Shown here in pieces: positions 1-6,170 of a DNA stretch of 31,324 nt. Source of the stretch: a virus. Every line of letters begins with the position of its first letter. Within the stretch, counting starts at the first letter, position 1. The DNA lies in the IMG/VR virus record IMGVR_UViG_3300034523_000293, positions 1-31,324 of that record, one strand, 5' to 3'. Under the pieces are notes generated by a model. That model saw only the letters and a list, made by a program, of their open reading frames with translations. It made no database searches and was not told where the DNA came from. The position numbers and the translations under genes were made by a program.

Positions 1-360
1 ATGCGTAAGCCAGCGTCCCAAGCAGCGGAACCCATCATTGAAATAAAGAAGAACAGTTCGACTTGGGAGGTTCATTGGGATTACCAGGAAGCCCCTGAAA
101 GCTCGGTACTGTTCAAACGGCAGGAATACCTGGGCGGCTACATTGACGGTTCCATGGATATGTTGGGCATCCTCCCCGCCAACGTCCTCTGCGCCAGCAG
201 CGTTACTGGCTCGGTTAAAAAGCTGACCGAGGAGCAGGCAACAAAGCTGCGTGACGCGCTGGAGCGTCTGCTGCTTCCAGTTGTGAAGAATGAATTCACA
301 CGCCTGCAGAAGCTGAATGAACTACCCCACCTTCGCTTGGCCGCCTCCGAATCGGTGTGA
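1..360 (+). CDS. hypothetical protein, 5' end at window edge
   Basis: This reading frame is open from the first base of the window and ends in TGA at 358-360. The visible product is about 119 residues. It begins with a charged stretch and ends with a helical segment rich in Leu, Glu and Lys (roughly residues 75-110). I do not recognise the family and see no catalytic motif, signal peptide or membrane segment. The ATG at position 1 may be the true start, but no ribosome binding site can be checked because the upstream sequence is missing. It could be chromosomal sequence flanking the prophage or a phage-end gene; nothing in it decides between these. Codon use looks normal for the surrounding GC-rich genome. 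Confidence 0.5.
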   Translation: MRKPASQAAEPIIEIKKNSSTWEVHWDYQEAPESSVLFKRQEYLGGYIDGSMDMLGILPANVLCASSVTGSVKKLTEEQATKLRDALERLLLPVVKNEFTRLQKLNELPHLRLAASESV

Positions 361-808
361 AACGCTCTGTAATGGGGCGCATCGGCTACAGCCCACAGTA
401 CTCGGGGGCTCCAGAGTAGAAACGCGTTTCGGCCATTGATCAGCGAGGCGCCTTCAAAAGAGCCCATCCGAGAATGAAAACCCACGAATTACGGTGTTTT
501 TCATTTTTTCGCCCAATGGGACCGGGGACTTCAGCTTTCCGCTGTTGAAGTACACCCATCGCACTGTTGTGCAGCCGCGCTGCATTTCTCTTCAAAACTT
601 TGCAATCTGTGAAATTGCCGATCGCCTGCAGAGCCCCACGGCCCGCTTGGGCTGCAGCTTCGTTTGCACTACTTTCGACTTTGCACAAAAAAAGGACACA
701 AACCCCGTCGGCGGGAGGGGGATAAGTGCTTTTTCTTGAAGTTTTTTTTCCTGGCGCTTGTTTTCATCACTTGATTGCTTCGCCCCCGCCTCCCTTCGTC
801 TGAGTGTC
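361..808. other. non-coding stretch between two small rightward genes
   Basis: About 450 bases with no convincing gene. The short frames here (for example a rightward one at 494-739) have no good ribosome site and an implausible protein composition. The stretch contains a small inverted repeat (TACTC 399-403, GAGTA 414-418), an A7 run at 687-693 and a T8 run at 742-749. I could not find a tRNA or a direct repeat matching the region right of the integrase, so an attachment site is possible here but not shown. Confidence 0.4.
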
Positions 809-853
809 GTGACGGAATCTGGCCAAACGCTTATACTGTTTGCATATACAGTA
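809..853 (+). promoter_or_regulatory. SOS promoter with perfect LexA box
   Basis: Positions 834-853 read TACTGTTTGCATATACAGTA. This is a perfect match to the LexA operator scheme CTGT-N8-ACAG with symmetrical TA flanks. The box overlaps a good -10 candidate (TATACT, 832-837), which is 17 bases from a -35 candidate (GTGACG, 809-814, four of six consensus bases). LexA bound here would cover the -10 element and should block transcription until DNA damage. The first gene downstream starts at 883, leaving a leader of about 40 bases. Confidence 0.85.
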
Positions 854-882
854 TTTTGCTGCGCAGGGATGAGATTGGAGTG

Positions 883-1122
883 ATGGATATGGCAACCGTT
901 GAAAGAACAGCTGCGATCGCGATGTGGACGGTACTGCTGAACGATAGCGAGGCCCTGCTAGAGAATCCTGGTGCTCAACATAAAGCGCTGCTCAGAACGG
1001 CTCATGCGCTACATCGTGCCCATGTAATCGATCAGGGAGATCTCAGCGACCTACTGGAACAAGCTGATGGGGCCTTGGCGTATGCAGTCGAAGCTCTGTT
1101 TGATCGTTCAACTGACGAATAG
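883..1122 (+). CDS. small SOS-regulated protein of unknown function
   Basis: A 79-residue protein, first gene behind the LexA-controlled promoter. The frame is open from 775, but the ATG at 883 was chosen because it follows a purine-rich Shine-Dalgarno-like sequence (TTGGAG, about 875-880) and lies just downstream of the promoter; an upstream start would lie before the transcription start. The product is almost entirely helical in appearance, with an acidic C-terminal half, no Cys, no membrane segment and no recognised domain. The next gene begins 15 bases after its stop, so the two form an operon. Its DNA-damage control makes a role in prophage induction or stress plausible, for example as an antirepressor, but this is inference from position and regulation only. 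Confidence 0.75.
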   Translation: MDMATVERTAAIAMWTVLLNDSEALLENPGAQHKALLRTAHALHRAHVIDQGDLSDLLEQADGALAYAVEALFDRSTDE

Positions 1123-1137
1123 GTAGGGGCAAATCAC

Positions 1138-1434
1138 ATGCATATGCTTGTCACCCCAATGCGGCGCCATGGCGTGGCTCTCGACGCCAAGGAACGGCGA
1201 CTCTATCCGGCGATTAGGGGCAATGTGCTGGTGAACTCAGAGATCAACAGCGAGCTGGGTCGAAGCGCCAATGTTGCACGTTTGGATGTAGGAATGCCTT
1301 TGGACCCGGATCCACTACCGAGGCTTCTGGATGCAACCCTTGCTGGGATGGCGGTTACCGGTTTTGTCTTAAGCGGAATTGAGTACATTGACGGTTGCGC
1401 CTATGCGCAATCCTGGTGGTGCCGGATAGAATAA
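1138..1434 (+). CDS. second gene of the SOS cassette, unknown function
   Basis: A 98-residue protein translated from the ATG at 1138, about nine bases after an AGGGG ribosome site. It is co-transcribed with the upstream gene (15-base gap) and so shares the LexA-box promoter. The N-terminal half is basic. The middle contains a Leu/Pro stretch (PLDPDPLPRLLDATLAG) and the C-terminus ends in an aromatic segment (SWWCRIE). I do not recognise the family. There is no helix-turn-helix obvious by eye and no signal peptide. A hairpin terminator follows directly at 1441-1461, which closes the cassette as a two-gene transcription unit. Whether it belongs to the prophage or to the host flank is unresolved. 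Confidence 0.72.
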   Translation: MHMLVTPMRRHGVALDAKERRLYPAIRGNVLVNSEINSELGRSANVARLDVGMPLDPDPLPRLLDATLAGMAVTGFVLSGIEYIDGCAYAQSWWCRIE

Positions 1435-1440
1435 GAACAA

Positions 1441-1461
1441 AAACCGCCTCAAAAGCGGTTT
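1441..1461. terminator. bidirectional hairpin terminator between convergent genes
   Basis: AAACCGC (1441-1447) and GCGGTTT (1455-1461) form a perfect 7-bp stem with a 7-base loop. Read rightward it is followed by a modest T-rich tail. Read leftward the stem runs into a T5 tract, so it should stop transcription from both the SOS cassette and the leftward gene at 1506-2486. Confidence 0.75.
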
Positions 1462-1505
1462 CTGTTCGGGCAATACAGCTATAAAAAAATTAAAAACGAT
1501 CTTGA

Positions 1506-2486
1506 TCAATCGCTATCTTCATCAATCCTTAGTCCAGCCGCATGACATAACAAGGAAAATGCTTTAAGACTATATAATTCACTTGCATAGGTTAAGTCTA
1601 TCCCGTGCAATATTAAATTTCTATTAATGCCCGCCTCATACTTACTACCAGTAACAGCTAATGGCAACTCGATAGATAATTGCGCCCATACTGCATCATC
1701 GATTACATCAAGCCAACTAGTCTTCTTTACCAATGAATCTCTTTGACTGTTTGCGTAGTCTGCGATATTTACAAACCGCTTGCTTGTTTTTGTAAACATT
1801 TCTGCAGAGGTAATTTCTCTAACAATTCCTTCAGCTTGTGAGAAAAAAACAGGCACTGATAGCGCGAACTTAGATTCCCGATGTGCATCCACCGCCGGTA
1901 AGATGGCAAAAACCCGATGCGGAAAGACTTTTAGGATCAGCTCTGCTAAATACTCAAAACCATCTCTGTATACCGCCGAAAATTCTTCATCAAGAATACG
2001 TGCTTGATCGTCGCGATTTTCGACACCGTCCAGCAAGAACGCAAGCCTTTCGTAATCACGAAACGATAAATTAGGACTGAAAAACCAGCTATGGCTTGCG
2101 ATCACTTCAAGATTTTTTGACAGATTAGGATACTTTGCCTCCCTAGCCTTCATTACATCGTGAAATTCATTACCATAATTAATTACCCTCTGAAACTCGG
2201 GAATGTTAAACCCCTGCAGAGTTTCAGCTATTTTTTTTTGCATTTCTAAGTGAGGCTTCATCACCTCCGCGATTTTGTCTTGCATAACAAGATGCGGCTT
2301 CATTATTTCAGCTATTTTTCGCTGCATCTCGCTTTGCTGTTCCATCGCCTTTGCAACCGCACCTGAAGGAAAACCAATGCGAGCTGCTTCAGCTGCCTTA
2401 ATTAAAAGATTATCGAACCCAGGGTAGGAAGTATTAAATAGGTCCATCATCTTTGGGCGTGGATTATTGATTTTGCAGTCTTCCAT
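1506..2486 (-). CDS. AT-rich accessory protein with HEPN-like RNase motif (putative defence moron)
   Basis: A 326-residue protein, clearly AT-richer than the phage genes beside it, at the end of the late operon and just inside the probable phage end. These are hallmarks of a horizontally acquired moron. The frame allows a GTG at 2498, but the ATG at 2486 better fits the AGGAG ribosome site about 11 bases upstream. Residues 54-93 hold a 14-residue repeat of the form MQxKIAExMKPHLx, two full copies and a third partial one, suggesting a coiled coil. Near the C-terminus lies NRNLILHG, giving Arg289-x4-His294, the R-x4-6-H signature of HEPN ribonucleases. An upstream segment VPVFFSQAEGI (about 211-221) resembles the helix often preceding that motif in HEPN-type abortive infection proteins. 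The domain call is by pattern only. Function in phage exclusion is inference. Confidence 0.72.
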   Translation of the reverse strand: MEDCKINNPRPKMMDLFNTSYPGFDNLLIKAAEAARIGFPSGAVAKAMEQQSEMQRKIAEIMKPHLVMQDKIAEVMKPHLEMQKKIAETLQGFNIPEFQRVINYGNEFHDVMKAREAKYPNLSKNLEVIASHSWFFSPNLSFRDYERLAFLLDGVENRDDQARILDEEFSAVYRDGFEYLAELILKVFPHRVFAILPAVDAHRESKFALSVPVFFSQAEGIVREITSAEMFTKTSKRFVNIADYANSQRDSLVKKTSWLDVIDDAVWAQLSIELPLAVTGSKYEAGINRNLILHGIDLTYASELYSLKAFSLLCHAAGLRIDEDSD

Positions 2487-2539
2487 TGCTTTTGGCACTC
2501 CTAATCGGGAGCTTCCTTATTGCACATTCGAATGATTAT

Positions 2540-3511
2540 TTAAATAGTTACTGAACCAAGTTCAGCTGAAAGCAATGCAGCTTTCACGGCATCCGCGCTG
2601 AATGCCGACGCCGTTGTTGGTGGTGGGCTGGAGCCATGAACGTGGCTGGCGATCTCGCTGGCCAACTGCTCAATCAGATCCAGCGTGTCGCACAAGATCT
2701 TAAAGATGTTCACGCTTTCAGACCCAACATGGTTTTTCGGCGCTACCAGACGCTGACTGATTCCGGCCACGCTTTTGCGTAACCCCTTGATCTTCTCCTG
2801 CATATCACCGCTGACGGCGGCGTTGTGCGTCTTGCCCACCACCAGGTTGTAATCCCGTCCTGTCGCCTGGTGCATATCGTCCAGGGCAGCAAAGGTGGCG
2901 CCACCGGCTGAATTGAGCTTGAGCGCCCCGAGGGCGTTGATTCGCTTGATGCCCCCCACTTCCTCAGTGGAATGATTCTCCACCTCCTGGACGTGGCTCT
3001 GGTACTTCTCGCGGTTGCCCAGGGCTTCCACTTCGCGTTCCAGTGAATGGTCGCGGATCTTGCCATCGGTCAGTCGGGTCCAGTTGCCGTCCGCGTCGAC
3101 GCGCTGCTGCACTGCGTCGCTGTGCTGCCACACCTGGTCACCCTTCGGCACCTTGGGCAGGCTCAGGCCGTGCGGCAGGATCGTTTGAATGTAGGGCTTG
3201 CCGGGCGAGCCATACGCGAAGCACACCACCACCTGGGTGCCTTCCTGGGGAAACGCAAACATGCCCATCTCTTCGCCGCCGGACGGCAGTGGCAACGGCA
3301 CACCGGCCAGCCGTGGTATTGCGGGATCGGCCTCACCGTCCTGGCCAAGTACTTCGATGTCAACGGCGTAGCGCGGCCGGAAGTCGTCGCACATTGAGGC
3401 GCCGGCCGGAGCATCGGCCACCCCCACCACGCGGGCAAAGCGCGGCAGGTGATAGCCGCCGGTGAGTTCAGGAAAAAGGCGTTCTACGCTGCGCTTGATT
3501 GCGTCGTCCAT
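2540..3511 (-). CDS. baseplate spike protein (gpV / gp45-like)
   Basis: A 323-residue tail protein of the baseplate-spike type, which forms the trimeric needle at the tip of contractile tails. Residues about 70-115 carry the OB-fold signature (PLPSGGEEMGMFAFP followed by a VVVCFAYGSPGKPYIQ-type strand pair) typical of P2 gpV and Mu gp45. The middle part, about 125-245, is repetitive and hydrophilic, as expected for the beta-helical shaft. Near the C-terminus is a His-x-His motif (SHVHGSSPPPT) like the metal-binding tip of such spikes. It is the last structural gene of the late operon and overlaps the upstream hub gene by 28 bases. The 41-base gap to the accessory gene downstream is AT-rich. 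Confidence 0.85.
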   Translation of the reverse strand: MDDAIKRSVERLFPELTGGYHLPRFARVVGVADAPAGASMCDDFRPRYAVDIEVLGQDGEADPAIPRLAGVPLPLPSGGEEMGMFAFPQEGTQVVVCFAYGSPGKPYIQTILPHGLSLPKVPKGDQVWQHSDAVQQRVDADGNWTRLTDGKIRDHSLEREVEALGNREKYQSHVQEVENHSTEEVGGIKRINALGALKLNSAGGATFAALDDMHQATGRDYNLVVGKTHNAAVSGDMQEKIKGLRKSVAGISQRLVAPKNHVGSESVNIFKILCDTLDLIEQLASEIASHVHGSSPPPTTASAFSADAVKAALLSAELGSVTI

Positions 3512-4194
3512 TTGATGGCCATCTGTGTGCCGGCGAGCGTGACACTGGTGATCCGCTCGCCCTGGTTGAATGATGCGCCTGGTCGCAACCCGGGTAGGGC
3601 CGAAACCATCGCGCTTTGATTGCCCTGGTAACCGTCGAATACGCTGACCGGCAACTGCAGCGGTGGGCGGGAGCCGAAGAAGCTGTCTGCCCAGGAACCC
3701 ACGAACACCTCCCCGTCGCCCTGCTGCTGCCAGATGAAGTCAGGGATGCCGAACACAGTGCCGATGCTGTCCATGGCCTGGTAACCCACCGCCAGGCTGT
3801 AGAAATACGGCGCCTTTACCTTGGTGTATGCCTGGTCCGGCACGCGGAAACGTAGGCCGGTTTTGTTGCTGATGTCGGCGAGCACGGCGCGCAGATCCAC
3901 GTGGCGCAGATTCATGGGCATGGACTTGGCCAACACAGCGGCAACCTCACGGCAAAACACGATCTGCTCAACGCCATTCACTGCGGTGCACCGCTCGACG
4001 TAGCCGATGAAGTGCCGCTGCAGGGCGGCTTCGTTGTAGCCGATGTCGAGCGTCACCAGGCCGCTGACCTGGGCACCGCCCTGGATGGTGAACGTCGCAC
4101 GCCCTGGGCTTTTCAGATCCAGGCGCACGTCGTCATTCACCAGGGGCAACACGGCGCCGCCGATCGTCAGTACCTTGTGCAGCTTCATGCTCAT
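3484..4194 (-). CDS. baseplate hub-like tail protein (gpD-like position)
   Basis: A 236-residue protein located directly upstream of the spike gene, the position of the tail hub (P2 gpD, T4 gp27-like) in contractile tails. The first 90 residues alternate short beta strands (LTIGGAVLPLVNDDVRLDLK and following), consistent with a hub barrel. A central part, about 95-170, contains LRAVLADISNKTGLRF and a bulky aromatic segment, which resemble the late-control-D family layout. It is shorter than P2 gpD (about 387 residues), so the homology is tentative. Its ATG overlaps the upstream gene's TGA (ATGA), and its 3' end overlaps the spike gene, so translation is coupled through the whole cluster. Confidence 0.65.
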   Translation of the reverse strand: MSMKLHKVLTIGGAVLPLVNDDVRLDLKSPGRATFTIQGGAQVSGLVTLDIGYNEAALQRHFIGYVERCTAVNGVEQIVFCREVAAVLAKSMPMNLRHVDLRAVLADISNKTGLRFRVPDQAYTKVKAPYFYSLAVGYQAMDSIGTVFGIPDFIWQQQGDGEVFVGSWADSFFGSRPPLQLPVSVFDGYQGNQSAMVSALPGLRPGASFNQGERITSVTLAGTQMAIKWTTQSSAA

Positions 4195-4736
4195 GAGGCG
4201 GGCCCCAGGTAGGTGTCAACTTTCTTGAGCAAGCTTTCGAAACCGGTCAGCTCCTGGGGCGCTGCGCTCGATCCATCGCCGGCGCCGGTGCCGGCAACGC
4301 CTTCACCTGGTGCGGACTGCGCCGACACGGCGTTGCCGGCGCGGCGGCTCTCGACCTTTTCAGGGTTCGATAGCTTCTCCGACAGGGTGAACTGGACGAT
4401 CCACTGCGCCAGGCTGTCGTCTTCCCGGGCGCTGACGCCATCGGAAAACGTCACCTGGCGGATGCCGAACGCGTCGGCGGTGTCGTTGACGATCCGATAC
4501 GTTTTGAGCTGGCCACCGCCTTCGGTGCCTTCGGCCAGGCGCATCAGCGTGCGCAGGTTGCTCAATTGCTTGTAGGGGATCGTCAGTGCAATCGTCAGCG
4601 TCTTGGGCTTGAAGCCCTTGTGCGACTTCTCGGTACCGCTGGTTTGCCCCGACATGTCGTCGCTGTCGATCTTGAGGTTGGCCGTCACCTTCATTCGGTG
4701 ACCGATGATTTGTTGGCCATCGAGCAACAGCGTCAT
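4191..4736 (-). CDS. baseplate complex protein
   Basis: A 181-residue protein. The frame stays open upstream to 4811, but the ATG at 4736 overlaps the previous stop in the ATGA pattern used throughout this operon and is the better start. The N-terminal two thirds look like a compact beta-rich domain (GQQIIGHRMKVTANLKIDSD onward, with a basic KPKTLTIALTIPY strand). The C-terminal part, about 130-165, is a low-complexity Ala/Gly/Ser linker ending in a short helix. It matches in character and position proteins annotated as baseplate complex proteins in Pseudomonas and Pasteurellaceae phages with HP1-type tails. Exact role is not known from the sequence; it probably joins tube and hub. Confidence 0.6.
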   Translation of the reverse strand: MTLLLDGQQIIGHRMKVTANLKIDSDDMSGQTSGTEKSHKGFKPKTLTIALTIPYKQLSNLRTLMRLAEGTEGGGQLKTYRIVNDTADAFGIRQVTFSDGVSAREDDSLAQWIVQFTLSEKLSNPEKVESRRAGNAVSAQSAPGEGVAGTGAGDGSSAAPQELTGFESLLKKVDTYLGPAS

Positions 4737-5659
4737 AGGCCCACCAATTCGCGAACAAAGCTCAGGCCCTGCAGGGAGCCCACCAGCATGACGCCAGACG
4801 TCATAACCCATTCATGACCGGGTGCGCCGTCGCCCTCGAGCAGCTGCGCGCGAAGTTCGTCGGCGTCACCTGGTCCAAGCAACCGCGACTGCATGCTGGT
4901 GTCCGGCGTGCCGCCGGCCAGCAGCTCTTTCAGCGCGTTCAGCTTCGCGTCCTGCCCCACTGACTGTTCGGCTTTGCGCTGGACCAATGCGGCCAAGTCA
5001 TCGAGCGGCGAACTGTCCGCCGCGTAGCTCTCCAGGCGGGCCAGTTGCCCGTTGATCGAGACGCTGGCCTCTTTGAGCACGGTGCAACGCTCAAGCGGCA
5101 GATCCGACCAGGGCGGCATGGCTCCGACGGTTGGCAACTCCCACTTTGAGGTATCCAGTTCGAACAGGTGCTGTGCACGTCGCTCGGCCTTCTGCAGCTC
5201 CGCAATGGGCATCAGGGCGTTGAATTTGGATAGCACGCCGGCCATCTGGTCGAAGCGCGTGCCCAGGAACAGGATCACCAGGGCGTATTGCTCGCCGCTC
5301 GGATGCGCCGGATCGGCGGTGTCCTGCAGCTTGTCTGCCAGACGCTGCACCAGGTTGGGAGCCGAAAGGAAGCGCTGGTAGCCGGAGCCCTGGCCCACCC
5401 CGCTTTGGAACGGTGTCACCACAAAGCACTTGGGAACCTCGCCGAACTGGCCGTCCAGCGCGGCGCGGCCGCTGGCGATCACTCCCTTGACCGCTTCGCC
5501 GATCAGGCTCAGATCAGTGGTGACCTGGCCGGCAAGGCTCCCAAGGCGCTCGGACGCACCGGCGAGCTGGGCCGTGGCCATATCCTTGGCCCCGGTCATT
5601 TGTTCCATCCACTGCGTGGCCTCGGCAGGCCACTGCATGGTCACCGGCGTCCAGCTCAT
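4733..5659 (-). CDS. conserved phage tail/baseplate-region protein, unknown function
   Basis: A 308-residue protein between the fibre chaperone and the baseplate complex gene, with ATGA overlaps at both ends (start at 5659, stop at 4733). The N-terminus has several Trp and Met residues, followed by Ala-rich helices (about 20-75). A central segment (about 120-165) contains hydrophobic ALVILFLGTRFDQMAG and helices rich in Ala and Gln. The C-terminus has a hydrophobic stretch (VMTSGVMLVGSLQG, about 285-298). I do not recognise a catalytic motif or a named domain. Its place in the operon argues for a structural or assembly role in the tail; nothing more can be claimed. Confidence 0.6.
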   Translation of the reverse strand: MSWTPVTMQWPAEATQWMEQMTGAKDMATAQLAGASERLGSLAGQVTTDLSLIGEAVKGVIASGRAALDGQFGEVPKCFVVTPFQSGVGQGSGYQRFLSAPNLVQRLADKLQDTADPAHPSGEQYALVILFLGTRFDQMAGVLSKFNALMPIAELQKAERRAQHLFELDTSKWELPTVGAMPPWSDLPLERCTVLKEASVSINGQLARLESYAADSSPLDDLAALVQRKAEQSVGQDAKLNALKELLAGGTPDTSMQSRLLGPGDADELRAQLLEGDGAPGHEWVMTSGVMLVGSLQGLSFVRELVGL

Positions 5660-6162
5660 GCGCTGGCCATCACTTCGGTAAACGCCTGTTCATAGGCAGT
5701 CGCGAAGTGCTGCTGGATGTCGATCGCTTCGATATCGGCGATGGTCGCGGCGTCATCGATGGAGGCTTGTACCTGGCGCTCCCCCCGGAAACAGGCGCGG
5801 CGATGAACAGCCACCGCTTTGACGATCGGCGCGATGGTTTCCAGGTCAACCCGCTGCCAGCCGTTTTTGGCTTTCCAGTCAGCGTCTGGAATCAGCCCCG
5901 CCGTCAGATCGGTGTAGATACTGCTCAATTGCGCCTGGCTTTCCCGGTCAGTCGATACGCGTAGGCCGTTGTCCAGTATCAGGCCGTCAGTCTCAAACGC
6001 GAACCGGTGATCGGCCAGCGATTCCAACAATGGCGGTCTGTTCAACCCCAGCACTATGCGCACGGCCTCGGCTTCATCCGCGACATTGAATGTCGAGTCG
6101 TATGGCGGGTTGTCACTGACGATGCGAGCGTTGCCATCGGTAAGGTTTCGTAATTGATACAT
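5656..6162 (-). CDS. tail fibre assembly / DUF4376-like protein
   Basis: A 168-residue protein immediately downstream of the long tail fibre gene (8-base gap), the standard place for a fibre chaperone. The N-terminal half is short-stranded and variable. The C-terminal half (about 90-165) is helical with a DWKAKNGWQRVDLETIAP-type segment, a typical DUF4376 arrangement of tail fibre assembly proteins in Pseudomonas phages. Such proteins help fold or trimerise the fibre tip and may remain attached to it. A ribosome site (AGGT) precedes the ATG at 6162. The stop overlaps the next gene by the ATGA pattern. Confidence 0.65.
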   Translation of the reverse strand: MYQLRNLTDGNARIVSDNPPYDSTFNVADEAEAVRIVLGLNRPPLLESLADHRFAFETDGLILDNGLRVSTDRESQAQLSSIYTDLTAGLIPDADWKAKNGWQRVDLETIAPIVKAVAVHRRACFRGERQVQASIDDAATIADIEAIDIQQHFATAYEQAFTEVMASA

Positions 6163-6170
6163 GGTCTACC

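Noticed and set aside
432-452. GCGAGGCG word resembling part of the P2 cos site
   Set aside because: Only an eight-base match, in the wrong place for cos relative to the portal gene, and without a conserved flanking sequence.
494-739. small rightward frame of 81 residues in the left non-coding stretch
   Set aside because: No ribosome site, Phe/Ser-rich sequence without domain pattern, and no overlap or spacing with an operon.
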